From Nocardia fusca NBRC 14340 (GTDB lineage Bacteria; Actinomycetota; Actinomycetes; Mycobacteriales; Mycobacteriaceae), in assembly GCF_001618425.1 (NCBI RefSeq), contig NZ_BDCU01000018.1:186001-250000 (forward strand): a stretch of DNA of 64,000 nt. The letters run 5' to 3'. The stretch's first letter is position 1. The number at the start of each line of letters is the position of its first letter. The notes under the pieces are model-generated. The model made no database searches and was not told the DNA's origin. It saw only the letters and a list, made by a program, of their open reading frames with translations. Position numbers and translations under genes: made by a program. Positions 16,490 to 25,624 of this stretch are shown here, one piece after another.

Positions 16490-18286
16490 ATGACACAGAT
16501 CATCCCCGAGCCGTCACATCGGACGATCGAACCGGACAGCCTCGTCGAGATGGCGTGGGATCCGATCACCCGCATCGTCGGCAGTCTCGGGATCTACACA
16601 AAAATCGATTTCGACAACAGTGAAGTCGTGGAGTGCCACAGCACCTCGTCGATCTTCCGCGGCTACTCGGTGTTCATGCGCGGTAAGGACCCGCGCGACG
16701 CCCATTTCATCACCAGCCGTATCTGCGGGATCTGCGGTGACAACCACGCGACCTGCTCCTGCTACTGCCAGAACATGGCCTACGGCGTGCAGCCGCCACA
16801 TCTGGGCGAGTGGATCGTCGACCTCGGTGAGGCGGCCGAGTACATGTTCGACCACAACATCTTCCAGGAGAACCTGGTCGGGGTGGATTTCTGCGAGAAG
16901 ATGGTCGCCGAGACCAATCCCGGCGTGCTCGCGGTGGCCGAGCGGACCGAGGCCCCGCACGCGCAGGCACACGGCTACCGCACGATCGCCGACATCATGC
17001 GCGCGCTGAACCCGTTCACCGGGGAGTTCTATCGGGAAGCCCTGCAGGTGAGCCGGTACACCCGCGAGATGTTCTGCCTGATGGAGGGCCGGCATGTGCA
17101 CCCGTCGACCCTGTACCCGGGCGGTGTGGGCACCGTGGCGACGGTCCAGCTGATGACCGACTACATGACCAGGCTGATGCGCTACGTCGAGTTCATGAAG
17201 AAGGTCGTGCCGATGCACGACGATCTGTTCGACTTCTTCTACGACGCGATACCCGGCTACGACAAGGTAGGGCTGCGGCGCACCCTGCTGGGCTGCTGGG
17301 GGTCGTTCCAGGATCCCGAGTTCTGCAACTTCTCCTACGCGGACATGGAGGACTGGGGTCGCAAGATGTTCGTCACCCCGGGCGTGGTGGTCGACGGCAA
17401 ACTGGTCACGACCTCCCTGGTCGATATCAATCTGGGCCTGCGGATCCTGCTGGGCAGTTCCTACTACGAGGACTGGACCGACCAGGAGACGTTCGTGGCC
17501 ACCGATCCGCTCGGCAATCCGGTGGACCGGCGCCACCCCTGGAACCAGCACACCAATCCCCGGCCACAGAAACGCGACCTGGAGGACAAGTACAGCTGGG
17601 TCATGTCGCCGCGCTGGTTCGACGGCAGCGAACACCTCGCCCTGGACACCGGCGGCGGGCCGCTGGCGCGGCTGTGGGCGACGGCGCTGGCCGAGCTGGT
17701 CGATATCGGATACGTGAAGTCCACCGGACACAGCGTGCAGATCAACCTGCCCAAAACCGCGCTCGCGGGCCCGGTCACGCTGGAATGGAAGATCCCCGCG
17801 CACGGCAGCAACACCATCGAACGCGACCGCGCCCGCACCTACTTCCAGGCGTATGCCGCGGCCTGCGCGCTGCACTTCGCGGAGAAGGCGCTCGCGGAGA
17901 TACGGGCCGGGCACACCAAGACCTGGCAGGAGTTCGAGGTGCCCGAGGAGGGCATCGGGTGCGGTTTCACCGAGGCGGTGCGCGGTGTGCTGTCGCATCA
18001 CATGGTGATCCGGGACGGGAAGATCGCGAACTACCACCCGTATCCGCCCACCCCGTGGAACGCCAGTCCGCGCGACAGCTACGGCACGCCGGGTCCGTAC
18101 GAGGACGCGGTGCAGGGCCAGCCGATCTTCGAGGAGAACGACCGCGAGCACTTCAAGGGCATCGACATCATGCGCACCGTCCGCAGTTTCGATCCCTGCC
18201 TGCCGTGTGGTGTGCACATGTACCTCGGTAAGGGGCAGAGCCTGCGGAAACTGCATTCACCGACGCAGACGGCCACACCGGAGTGA
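16490..18286 (+). CDS. hhyL: [NiFe]-hydrogenase large subunit, group 1h
   Basis: Catalytic subunit that oxidises H2 at a Ni-Fe(CN)2CO centre. 598 residues. The L1 motif RICGIC (Cys79, Cys82) and L2 motif DPCLPCGVH (Cys570, Cys573, His576) supply the nickel ligands. The 22 residues after His576 are the expected C-terminal peptide removed by the maturation protease encoded at 22306. ATG at 16490 follows TAGGAGG; a longer upstream frame overlaps hhyS and is not needed. The L1 form with NHATCSCYC belongs to the H2-scavenging actinobacterial enzymes. Confidence 0.96.
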   Translation: MTQIIPEPSHRTIEPDSLVEMAWDPITRIVGSLGIYTKIDFDNSEVVECHSTSSIFRGYSVFMRGKDPRDAHFITSRICGICGDNHATCSCYCQNMAYGVQPPHLGEWIVDLGEAAEYMFDHNIFQENLVGVDFCEKMVAETNPGVLAVAERTEAPHAQAHGYRTIADIMRALNPFTGEFYREALQVSRYTREMFCLMEGRHVHPSTLYPGGVGTVATVQLMTDYMTRLMRYVEFMKKVVPMHDDLFDFFYDAIPGYDKVGLRRTLLGCWGSFQDPEFCNFSYADMEDWGRKMFVTPGVVVDGKLVTTSLVDINLGLRILLGSSYYEDWTDQETFVATDPLGNPVDRRHPWNQHTNPRPQKRDLEDKYSWVMSPRWFDGSEHLALDTGGGPLARLWATALAELVDIGYVKSTGHSVQINLPKTALAGPVTLEWKIPAHGSNTIERDRARTYFQAYAAACALHFAEKALAEIRAGHTKTWQEFEVPEEGIGCGFTEAVRGVLSHHMVIRDGKIANYHPYPPTPWNASPRDSYGTPGPYEDAVQGQPIFEENDREHFKGIDIMRTVRSFDPCLPCGVHMYLGKGQSLRKLHSPTQTATPE

Positions 18287-18313
18287 GTCCGGTACCGGCG
18301 ACGGGAGGGTGAG

Positions 18314-19228
18314 GTGGACGCATCCCCGCGCGAACGGGACGGCACAGCACCCGACGGGCAGCGCTGGCGTGCGGCGGGCGACCGGATCGAGACGCTGCTG
18401 GAGGCCAGTTCGGCCGGCGGCGCTGTCGCTCGTGAGCGGGCCGAGGAGCTGGTGCGCGAGGTGGCCGGGTTGTACGGCGCGGGATTGACCCGCGTGGTCG
18501 AGCTGCTGGACGCGGGGACGGTCGAACTCCTGGCCCGCGACGATCTGGTCGCGAGCCTGCTGCTCGTGCACGGGCTGCACCCGCACGATGTGGAGGCCAG
18601 GGTACGGACCGCGCTCGACAGCGTGCGACCGTACCTGGGTTCGCACGGCGGTGATGTCACCCTGATCGGCATCGTCGACGGCGTGGTCCGCCTGGAGCTG
18701 ACCGGCAGTTGCCGCAGCTGCCCGTCCTCGTCGGTGACCTTGGAACTGGCCGTGGAAGACGCGGTGCGTGCCGCCGCTCCGGAGATCGAGGCCATCGAAG
18801 CCGTGGCCGCGCAACCGGAACCGGCGGGGCTGATCTCGGCCGACTCGCTGTTCTCCCGGGTGCGCTCCGGCGACAATGCGGCGGGCAGCTGGGTGGCGGC
18901 CCCCGAACTCGCCGAACTCGTTTCCGGTGAGGTGGGCGGGTTCTCGGTCTCCGGTGTCCCGGTGCTCGCCTGCCGGGTGGGTGAGCAACTGTTCGCCTAC
19001 CGAGACCACTGCCCGGCCTGCGGGCATTCGCTCGCGGGGGCCGCGCTGCACCGGCGGGCCGGATACCCGGTCGGTGACGCGGTCCTGCGCTGTCCGACCT
19101 GTCGCGCGCATTTCGATGTCGTCCGGGCCGGTGCGCGTCTCGACGGCGACGGTCATCTCGAACCGCTCCCGGTCCTCGTACGGTCCGGTGAGCTGTCGGT
19201 GGCCGTGCCGGTGGGGGTGGCCGGGTGA
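18314..19228 (+). CDS. hhyE: NifU-domain/Rieske-type iron-sulfur protein of the hydrogenase
   Basis: Probable electron-relay or cluster-delivery protein of group 1h hydrogenases (HhyE/HucE-like). 304 residues, GTG start. A NifU C-terminal-type domain at about 95-165 has SHGGDV and the cluster pair Cys133/Cys136 (GSCRSC). A Rieske-like domain at about 190-304 has Cys236-x-His238 and Cys263-x2-His266, the normal Rieske ligands, but each is preceded by another cysteine (Cys233, Cys260), so CxxC...CxxC pairs also exist. GTGA overlap with the next gene. The role as electron acceptor linking the hydrogenase to the quinone pool is proposed for mycobacterial homologues, not shown here. Confidence 0.85.
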   Translation: MDASPRERDGTAPDGQRWRAAGDRIETLLEASSAGGAVARERAEELVREVAGLYGAGLTRVVELLDAGTVELLARDDLVASLLLVHGLHPHDVEARVRTALDSVRPYLGSHGGDVTLIGIVDGVVRLELTGSCRSCPSSSVTLELAVEDAVRAAAPEIEAIEAVAAQPEPAGLISADSLFSRVRSGDNAAGSWVAAPELAELVSGEVGGFSVSGVPVLACRVGEQLFAYRDHCPACGHSLAGAALHRRAGYPVGDAVLRCPTCRAHFDVVRAGARLDGDGHLEPLPVLVRSGELSVAVPVGVAG

Positions 19229-19854
19229 ATACGCCATCGCGAGTGCTCCGGCGGATCACCGCCGAACGCCCGCCCGCGCCGCGGGTGGGCGAGCGCTGCG
19301 AGATGTGCGCCGAGCCGATCGCCGCCGAACACCAGCACGTCGTGGATATCGAGGGCCGGCAGCTGATGTGTGTCTGCCGCGGGTGCTATCTGCTGTTCGT
19401 GGACCAGCAGGCCGCACTGCGGTACCGGGCGGTGCCCGCGCGGTACCTCGCCTTCCCGGGATTCACGATCGACCCGGCGGAGTGGGACGCGCTGGAGATA
19501 CCGGTGGGGCTGGCCTTCTTCTTCCGCAACTCCGTGGAAGACCGGACCGTGGCCTTCTATCCCGGCCCCGCCGGCGCGACCGAATCGGAACTGCCGCTGG
19601 ACCGGTGGAATACGATCCTGCGGCGGCACCCGGAACTCGATGTCCTCGCCGCCGATGTCGAAGCCCTGCTGATCCGCGTTCCCGACAACGATATCGACCG
19701 GGCGAGCTGTCTGCTCCTGCCGATCGACGCGTGCTACGAATTCGTCGGCCGGATGCGGCTGCTGTGGCGCGGTTTCGACGGTGGTCAGGATGTGCGCGAC
19801 TATCTGGACGAGTTCTTCGCGGAGGTCTCGGCCCGGGCCCGGGGTGCGGTATGA
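19225..19854 (+). CDS. DUF5947 family hydrogenase-associated protein
   Basis: 209-residue soluble protein recognised as the DUF5947 type that travels with group 1h hydrogenases. The N-terminal third has CEMC (residues about 25-28) and CRGC (about 51-54), a four-cysteine arrangement suited to zinc or an iron-sulfur cluster, with a His between them. The rest is mixed alpha/beta with aromatic and acidic patches (LAFFFRNS). Coupled by GTGA and ATGA overlaps to both neighbours. Function unknown; assembly or electron transfer is suggested by position only. Confidence 0.8.
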   Translation: MNTPSRVLRRITAERPPAPRVGERCEMCAEPIAAEHQHVVDIEGRQLMCVCRGCYLLFVDQQAALRYRAVPARYLAFPGFTIDPAEWDALEIPVGLAFFFRNSVEDRTVAFYPGPAGATESELPLDRWNTILRRHPELDVLAADVEALLIRVPDNDIDRASCLLLPIDACYEFVGRMRLLWRGFDGGQDVRDYLDEFFAEVSARARGAV

Positions 19855-20498
19855 GTCCCGTGCACTCGACGACGTTCGCGGTCCTGGAGGTCGGGCCGCA
19901 GCCCTACTCCGTCGCGCCGATCCTGTCCGCCCGGGTCGGCATCGCCTCGCTCGCGGACGAACCCGTCCACGCGATCGCCCTGCGCGCGCAGGTACGGATC
20001 CAGCCGTCGCGCCGCCGGTACTCCGACGAAGAGGGCGCCGGACTGACCGACCTGTTCGGGGCGCGCGAACGCTGGCGGGATACCCAGCGGTCCTTCCTCT
20101 GGATGCACTGCGCCACCATGGTGCCCGGGTTCTCCGGCGGCGCCGAGGTGGATATGCCGATGCCGTGTACCTACGACTTCGAAGTGACCGGATCGAAATA
20201 CCTGCACGCCCTGCGCGACGGCTCGGTGCCGTTGCTCTTCCTGTTCAGCGGCACGGTGTTCATCAAGGGCAGCGGTGGCTTCGCGATCCAGCAGATTCCG
20301 TGGGACCGCGAGGACACCTTCGATATGCCGGTGTCGGTGTGGCAGGAGCTGATGGCCGCGCATTTCCCCAATACCGGCTGGGTCCGCCTGCACCGGGACA
20401 CCCTCGACGAGCTGGCCGCCTACAAATCCGGCCACGGTCTGCTCGGTTTCGACGACGCGGTGACCCGGCTGCTGGCGCACGCGAAGGAGCTGCCGTGA
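19851..20498 (+). CDS. DUF6084 family hydrogenase-associated protein
   Basis: 215-residue protein of the DUF6084 type. Opens with beta-rich sequence FAVLEVGPQPYSVAPILSARVGI, has a central motif with FLWMHCATMVPGFSG and a hydrophobic strand VPLLFLFSGTVFI, and ends with helices. No signal peptide or cofactor motif. ATG at 19851 overlaps the previous stop; the frame is open far upstream but without meaning. Known only as a partner of group 1h hydrogenase operons; role unassigned. Confidence 0.8.
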   Translation: MSPVHSTTFAVLEVGPQPYSVAPILSARVGIASLADEPVHAIALRAQVRIQPSRRRYSDEEGAGLTDLFGARERWRDTQRSFLWMHCATMVPGFSGGAEVDMPMPCTYDFEVTGSKYLHALRDGSVPLLFLFSGTVFIKGSGGFAIQQIPWDREDTFDMPVSVWQELMAAHFPNTGWVRLHRDTLDELAAYKSGHGLLGFDDAVTRLLAHAKELP

Positions 20499-21820
20499 CC
20501 GCCGAACCGCTGGCCCGGGCCCGCGCCGTCGCCGACGCGGTGCTCTACGAGGGCTATCTGCTCTATCCCTACCGGGCGACCACGCGGAAGAATATGGCGC
20601 GCTGGCAGTTCGGCGTGCTGGGCCCGCCGGGGGCGGCCGCGGCCGGATTCGGCGAGGAGTCGTCACTGTCGGCCGGGTTCCTGCTCGACCCGGCTAAGGA
20701 TCCGGTGCTGACATGGACTGTCCGGTTCCTCCAGCTCCAGCGGCGGCAGGTGCTGGGCGGCGACGGCCGGCCGCGCGCCGAACTCTCCGTCGGCGCGCGC
20801 TCATGGCTTTCCTGGGACGAGGCCGTCCCTCAGGAGATCGTCATCGGCCCGATGGCCGCGGAATCACTCGTGCGTCCGCTGACCGTCCCCGCGGGCGTCG
20901 ATACCGAAGAGATCGCCGATGCCGTGGGCCGGGTGGCCGGGACCCTGGTGCGGACCCGGCAACCGCTCGCCGGTGAATTCGCGCTCTCCGTCGAGCGTGA
21001 CGGCGGGTTCCTGCGGCTCACGGCGGAGGTCCGCAATGTGGGCGCCCCCGCCACCGGCACCCAGGACGCGCTCGCCCGTTCGCTGATCGGCGCGCACGTC
21101 CTCGGGCAGCTCAGCGGCGGACAGTTCGTCTCCGCACTGGATCCACCGGCGGCGGCCGCGCCGGCGGTCGGACGCTGCGCGTCGCACCGGTGCTTCCCGG
21201 TGCTCGCCGGCCCGCCCGGTGATAACAGCCTGCTGCTGATCTCGCCGATCATCCTCTACGACCACCCCGAAATCGCCGCGCAGAGCACGGGGGAGCTGTT
21301 CGATTCCACCGAGATCGACGAGATCCTCACGCTGCGGGTGATGACGATGACCGACGCGGAGAAGGCGCAGGCCCGGGCGACCGACCCGCGCGCGGCCGAG
21401 ATCATCGACCGCTGCGAGGCCGTATCGCCGGAAGCGATGCGGCAGCTGCACGGGGTGCTGCGCGAACCGGGTCACGACCGGCCCCACCCGGTACCCGAGG
21501 TTCCGGAGGGGATCGATTGGTGGGACCCGGTGGCCGATGGTGCCGTCCGTCCGGACCGCGACGCGGTACCGGTGGCGGGTGTGCTGGTGCGCCGGGGCAG
21601 CCGGGTCCGGCTGCACCCGTCCCGGCGAGCCGACGCCCAGGATCTGTTCGTCGACGGTGCGCCCGCCCGGGTCGTCTCGGTGCACCAGGACGTGGACGGG
21701 GAATCGCACGTCGGGGTCGTACTGGACGACGACCCCGCGGCCGAACTGCACGAATGGTTCGGCCGGTACCTCTATTTCGCGCCCGACGAACTGGAGCCGC
21801 TCGACGATCCCGAGAAGTGA
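20495..21820 (+). CDS. Conserved hydrogenase-island protein of unknown function
   Basis: 441 residues from a GTG overlapping the DUF6084 stop. I recognise no catalytic family. The N-terminal part starts with LYEGYLLYPYRATTRKNMARWQFGVL, the middle has LSVGARSWLSWDEAVPQE and SHRCFPVLAG, and the end holds an acidic tail. It looks like a soluble beta-rich protein. Co-linearity with hhySL and the two DUF genes makes it a hydrogenase accessory protein, perhaps structural or part of the complex. The only cysteines are sparse, so iron-sulfur binding is unlikely. Confidence 0.75.
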   Translation: MTAEPLARARAVADAVLYEGYLLYPYRATTRKNMARWQFGVLGPPGAAAAGFGEESSLSAGFLLDPAKDPVLTWTVRFLQLQRRQVLGGDGRPRAELSVGARSWLSWDEAVPQEIVIGPMAAESLVRPLTVPAGVDTEEIADAVGRVAGTLVRTRQPLAGEFALSVERDGGFLRLTAEVRNVGAPATGTQDALARSLIGAHVLGQLSGGQFVSALDPPAAAAPAVGRCASHRCFPVLAGPPGDNSLLLISPIILYDHPEIAAQSTGELFDSTEIDEILTLRVMTMTDAEKAQARATDPRAAEIIDRCEAVSPEAMRQLHGVLREPGHDRPHPVPEVPEGIDWWDPVADGAVRPDRDAVPVAGVLVRRGSRVRLHPSRRADAQDLFVDGAPARVVSVHQDVDGESHVGVVLDDDPAAELHEWFGRYLYFAPDELEPLDDPEK

Positions 21821-21833
21821 AAGGAAGTACGTG

Positions 21834-21953
21834 ATGCAGACGGTGGGAATTGTCTCGACAGCGGTGGTGGCGGTACTGGCGGCAGCAGGTATCTACCTGG
21901 GTGTGCGATCGGTACCCGACCTCCGGAGATATCTGAAGATCCGGCATATGTAG
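21834..21953 (+). CDS. DUF6893-like single-helix membrane microprotein
   Basis: 39 residues: MQTVG, then a hydrophobic helix (VSTAVVAVLAAAGIYLGV), then a basic tail with RRYLKIRHM. AAGGAAG lies six bases before the ATG. The length, one membrane helix and position fit the small DUF6893 proteins of group 1h hydrogenase operons. Positive-inside rule puts the C-terminus in the cytoplasm. It could anchor the otherwise soluble hydrogenase to the membrane; this is inference. Confidence 0.7.
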   Translation: MQTVGIVSTAVVAVLAAAGIYLGVRSVPDLRRYLKIRHM

Positions 21954-21974
21954 GGGCGCTCCGAAGGAGGCACG

Positions 21975-22292
21975 ATGCAGGACCCGAGAGAAGAACCACA
22001 GCAGGTACGCGGCGAGCCGGGCTCGCGCGACACCGGTGCCGACACCGTGGCAGGCGGACCTACTGAACGCGAGCCGGGCGATATCGGTCACGAGGAGACG
22101 ACCTCCGCGCACGGCGAGGACGCCGAGCGGGAGGAGGAGTTCACCTCGGAACCGCCCTCCGACAGCGAACCGGCCGTTCCGCCCTACGAGGAGCGCAAAG
22201 CGACGGCGAACGAACCAGGGGAGACGGCGACCGGGAAGGTCGACGACCAGGATGTCGGCGGGGCGACGACGCCGACCGACGGAAGGGGCTGA
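21975..22292 (+). CDS. Small acidic, probably disordered protein
   Basis: 105 residues, extremely hydrophilic and rich in Glu, Asp, Pro, Gly and Thr with no cysteine and almost no large hydrophobic residue, so probably disordered. AAGGAGG before the ATG at 21975 makes translation likely. It lies between the microprotein and the maturation protease. Not recognised; a scaffold or metal-buffering role would be guesswork. Confidence 0.6.
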   Translation: MQDPREEPQQVRGEPGSRDTGADTVAGGPTEREPGDIGHEETTSAHGEDAEREEEFTSEPPSDSEPAVPPYEERKATANEPGETATGKVDDQDVGGATTPTDGRG

Positions 22293-22305
22293 GCCGACGG
22301 ATACC

Positions 22306-22770
22306 GTGCTGATCGCCGGGATCGGCAATATCTTCCTCGGCGACGACGGTTTCGGACCCGAGGTGGTGCGGCGGATGCCGGAGCGCCCGGCAGCCGGTGT
22401 GCGGGTGGTGGACTACGGCATCCGCGGTATGCACCTGGCCTATGACCTGCTCGGCCCCTGGCAGGCGCTGGTACTGGTCGACGCGGTCCCGAATCACGGC
22501 ACGCCGGGACGGATCGAGGTGGTACGGGCCGAACCGGACCGTGCTGAGACCGCCGCGCTGGACGCCCACGCGATGGATCCGGCGGCGGTGTTCGCCGGTG
22601 TCCGGGCGCTGGGCGGCACCGTGCCCCCGACCGTGGTCGTCGGATGCCAGGTCGAATCGGTGGACGAGCGGCTCGGGCTGTCCACCCCCGTCGGTGACGC
22701 GGTGGACACCGCCGTGGCGACCGTGGGTCGCGTCGTCACCGAATTGCTCCGCCCACATCAGGAGGCGTGA
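22306..22770 (+). CDS. Hydrogenase maturation protease (HyaD/HybD family)
   Basis: Endopeptidase of family M52 that trims the C-terminus of HhyL after nickel insertion. About 154 residues: GIGNIFLGDDGFGPEV at the N-terminus (acidic nickel-sensing residue), LVDAVPNHGTPG (second ligand Asp) and DAHAMDP (His ligand). The start is uncertain: GTG at 22306 begins right at the first strand but has a weak ribosome-binding site; the preceding stop is 14 bases upstream, so coupling may help. Single copy, matching the one large subunit in the window. Confidence 0.88.
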   Translation: MLIAGIGNIFLGDDGFGPEVVRRMPERPAAGVRVVDYGIRGMHLAYDLLGPWQALVLVDAVPNHGTPGRIEVVRAEPDRAETAALDAHAMDPAAVFAGVRALGGTVPPTVVVGCQVESVDERLGLSTPVGDAVDTAVATVGRVVTELLRPHQEA

Positions 22771-22772
22771 CC

Positions 22773-23015
22773 ATGTGCCTCGGTATCCCCGGCCGGGTCG
22801 TCGCGGTCCCCGACGGCTACCACCACCAGATCGCCGTGGTGGACGTAGCCGGTGAACAGCGGCGGGTGAACATCGGCCTGCTCGAGGACGATCCGGCGCG
22901 GCCCGGTGACTGGGTGGTCATCCATATGGGCTTCGCGGTCGAGAAGACCGACGCGGCCGGCGCGGCCGAGGCGATGGCGGGGTTGCGTCTCCTGGGCCGG
23001 GGTGAGCAGCCGTGA
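22773..23015 (+). CDS. hypC: Hydrogenase assembly chaperone HypC (first copy)
   Basis: Carries the Fe(CN)2CO unit with HypD and holds the large subunit open. 80 residues beginning MCLGIPGRVV; Cys2 becomes N-terminal and is essential, so ATG 22773 (GGAGG seven bases upstream) is right, not the GTG at 22767. The body has the OB-fold pattern with GDWVVIHMGFAVEK. The stop overlaps hypF. A second, distinct hypC lies after hypF. Confidence 0.93.
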   Translation: MCLGIPGRVVAVPDGYHHQIAVVDVAGEQRRVNIGLLEDDPARPGDWVVIHMGFAVEKTDAAGAAEAMAGLRLLGRGEQP

Positions 23016-25282
23016 CCGCGGACCGGGCGCGGCGCCGGTTCGTGGTGCGCGGCGTGGTCCAGGGTGTCGGATTCCGGCCGTTCGTCTACACCACCGCGGC
23101 GGAGTTGTCGCTGAGCGGCCGGGTGTCCAACGACAGCAGCGGGGTGTTCATCGAAACCGAGGGGACCCCCGCCGACCTCGCGGAGTTCGAACGCCGCCTA
23201 CGGACCGCCCCGCCGCCGCTGGCCGTGGTGGAATCGATCGAGTGCCGGGAGCTGCCGGTCCGCGGGGGTACCGGATTCCGGATCGCCGACACCACCGCGG
23301 GCGGCGGCCGTACGCTCGCCTCACCCGATATCGCGATCTGCGCCGCCTGTGCCGCGGAACTGCGCGATCCCGCCGACCGCCGCTACCGGCACCCCTTCGT
23401 CAACTGCACCAACTGCGGTCCGCGATTCACCATCATCGCGTCCCTGCCCTACGACCGGGCGCGGACCTCGATGGCCGATTTCCCGATGTGCGCGCGCTGC
23501 GCCCGGGAATACCACGATCCCGCCGATCGCCGTTTCCACGCCCAGCCCATCGCCTGCCCGGAGTGCGGCCCCCGCCTGTACTACGCCGGGCCGGGCGGTG
23601 GGGAACCGCTGGCCGCCGCCCGGGCGCTGCTGCGCGCGGGCGGCATCCTCGCGGTGAAGGGCGTCGGTGGTTATCACCTGGCCTGCGACGCCACGAACGA
23701 GACCGCGGTGGCCGAGCTGCGCCGCCGGAAACGCCGCGGCGGAAAACCGTTCGCGGTCATGGCGCCGGATCTCGCGGTCGCCCGTGGGATAGCCGGGCTC
23801 GACGGTGTCCCCGCGGCGCTGCTGACCGGGCCGCAGCGCCCCATCGTGCTGCTCCCGCGCGGTGCCCGGCCGGTCGCCGGATCCGTCGCGCCGGGCAACC
23901 CGGATCTCGGTGTGCTGCTGGCCTATACCCCGCTGCATATCCTGCTCTTCGGTCTGCCCGGCGATCCGGACGGCCCCGATGTGCTGGTGATGACTTCCGG
24001 TAACCGCAGCAGCGAACCGATCTGCTACCAGGACGCGGACGCCCGGGACCGCCTCGCCGGGCTGGCCGACGGATGGCTGTGGCACGACCGCCGGATTCTG
24101 GTGCCCTGCGACGATTCGGTGGTGCGCGTCGTCGACGGTGCCGAAACACCGGTGCGCCGGTCGCGCGGATACGCGCCGCTGCCCCTCGCGCTGCCCGTGC
24201 CGGTGGCGCCGACGCTCGCGGTGGGCGCCGATCTGAAGAACGTCTGCGCGGTAGCCGACGGCCGATACGCCTGGTTGAGCCAGCACGTCGGCGATATGGA
24301 CGATCTGGCGACGCTGCGGGCCTTCGACGCCACCGAACGGCATCTCCGGGAACTGACCGGTGTGTGCCCCACCCAGCTCGTCGCCGACACCCACCCGGGC
24401 TACCGCTCCACGGAGTGGGCGCGCCGCGCCGCCGGCGACCGCCCGGTACGCACCGTGCAGCACCATCACGCGCATATCGCCGCGGTGATGGGGGAGCACG
24501 GCCTCGGCCCGTCCGACACCGTGCTGGGAGTCGCGTTCGACGGAACCGGGTTCGGCCCCGACGGAGCGGTCTGGGGCGGGGAGTTCCTGGCCGCCGGGTA
24601 CAAGGGCTACCGCCGGCTGGCGCATCTGAAATATGTGCCGCTGGCCGGTGGCGATACGAGCGTGCACCGGCCGTACCGGATGGCGCTGGCGCATCTGTGG
24701 GCGGCGGGTATCGACTGGCGGCCCGCGATCGCCTCGGTCAACGCCTGCCCGGCGGCCGAACGCGCGGTGCTCGCCCACCAGTTCGAGACCGGCCTGGGAT
24801 GTGTACCGACCTCGAGTATGGGCCGGCTGTTCGACGCGGTGGCCTCGCTGGCCGGGGTCCGCCACACCGTGGACTACGAGGCGCAAGCGGCCATCGAACT
24901 CGAAGGAGTGTCCCGGTGCGGCGATACGGGCGGTGTCGAGTATCGGTTCGCGATCGATGCCGCCCGTGACCCGGTATCGATCGATCCCGCCCCGGTGCTC
25001 GCGGCGGTGATCGCCGATACCGCGAACGCGGTACCGGCCGCGGTGATCGGTGCCCGTTTCCATGCCGCGCTCGCGCGGCTGGTGCTGGAGACGGCCCTGG
25101 CCCACCCGGGTCCGGCCACGACCGTCGCACTCTCGGGCGGTGTGTTCCAGAACGCGCTGCTGCTGTCGGCCACCCGGCGGCTGCTGCGGGCACACGGTTT
25201 CACCGTGCTCACCCACCACCGGCTGCCCCCCAACGACGGCGGCCTCGCATTCGGTCAGGTGCTCGCGGTCGCCGCGGGCTGA
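23012..25282 (+). CDS. hypF: Carbamoyltransferase HypF
   Basis: Makes the thiocarbamate precursor of the active-site cyanides, passing it to HypE. 756 residues with the full domain order: acylphosphatase (8-95, [11 protein letters not shown]), two zinc fingers (CAAC/CTNC and CARC/CPEC, about 110-190), YrdC-like domain (about 200-375, [14 protein letters not shown]), and Kae1-like carbamoyltransferase (about 400-756, with [10 protein letters not shown] and the C-terminal ALSGGVFQN). GTG start coupled to hypC by GTGA. Confidence 0.96.
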   Translation: MTADRARRRFVVRGVVQGVGFRPFVYTTAAELSLSGRVSNDSSGVFIETEGTPADLAEFERRLRTAPPPLAVVESIECRELPVRGGTGFRIADTTAGGGRTLASPDIAICAACAAELRDPADRRYRHPFVNCTNCGPRFTIIASLPYDRARTSMADFPMCARCAREYHDPADRRFHAQPIACPECGPRLYYAGPGGGEPLAAARALLRAGGILAVKGVGGYHLACDATNETAVAELRRRKRRGGKPFAVMAPDLAVARGIAGLDGVPAALLTGPQRPIVLLPRGARPVAGSVAPGNPDLGVLLAYTPLHILLFGLPGDPDGPDVLVMTSGNRSSEPICYQDADARDRLAGLADGWLWHDRRILVPCDDSVVRVVDGAETPVRRSRGYAPLPLALPVPVAPTLAVGADLKNVCAVADGRYAWLSQHVGDMDDLATLRAFDATERHLRELTGVCPTQLVADTHPGYRSTEWARRAAGDRPVRTVQHHHAHIAAVMGEHGLGPSDTVLGVAFDGTGFGPDGAVWGGEFLAAGYKGYRRLAHLKYVPLAGGDTSVHRPYRMALAHLWAAGIDWRPAIASVNACPAAERAVLAHQFETGLGCVPTSSMGRLFDAVASLAGVRHTVDYEAQAAIELEGVSRCGDTGGVEYRFAIDAARDPVSIDPAPVLAAVIADTANAVPAAVIGARFHAALARLVLETALAHPGPATTVALSGGVFQNALLLSATRRLLRAHGFTVLTHHRLPPNDGGLAFGQVLAVAAG

Positions 25283-25300
25283 GCAGAAAGGAGGACGATC

Positions 25301-25624
25301 ATGTGCCTGGCAGTTCCCGGAAAGGTGCTCAGTCTCGAGGAGCGCGACGGCACCCTCATGTCGGTCGTCGATTTCGGCGGCGTGCACAAGGACGTATGCC
25401 TGCAGTACATCCCGGATGCCGCGATCGGCGACTACGTCGTCGTGCACGTCGGGTTCGCCATCCAGCGGCTGGACGAGGAATCGGCGCTGGCGACCCTGGC
25501 CGAATTCGAACACCTCGGCGTATTGAACGAGGAGTTCGCCGACGGTTTCGCCGTCGCGGCGGCCCAAGCGGGAGTGGACAACCCCGAAGCTCCACGGCAG
25601 CGCGACCCCGAGGAGGAGCCGTGA
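25301..25624 (+). CDS. hypC: Hydrogenase assembly chaperone HypC (second copy)
   Basis: 107 residues starting [10 protein letters not shown] with the essential Cys2, then [18 protein letters not shown]. It is longer than the first copy by an acidic, charged C-terminal tail ending in DPEEEP. AAGGAGG precedes the ATG. The stop overlaps hypD, its usual partner, so this copy may be the main HypC for HypCD and the other may serve as large-subunit chaperone (HybG/HupF-like division of work). Confidence 0.92.
   Translation: MCLAVPGKVLSLEERDGTLMSVVDFGGVHKDVCLQYIPDAAIGDYVVVHVGFAIQRLDEESALATLAEFEHLGVLNEEFADGFAVAAAQAGVDNPEAPRQRDPEEEP

Noticed and set aside
15421..18286. Group 2a (Huc-type) hydrogenase
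   Set aside because: The SCDGD motif of the small subunit and the DUF5947/DUF6084 companions fit group 1h instead.
23321..25567. A 748-codon minus-strand frame over hypF
   Set aside because: Antisense to hypF, which has all expected domains; the antisense protein is low-complexity His/Arg/Gly.
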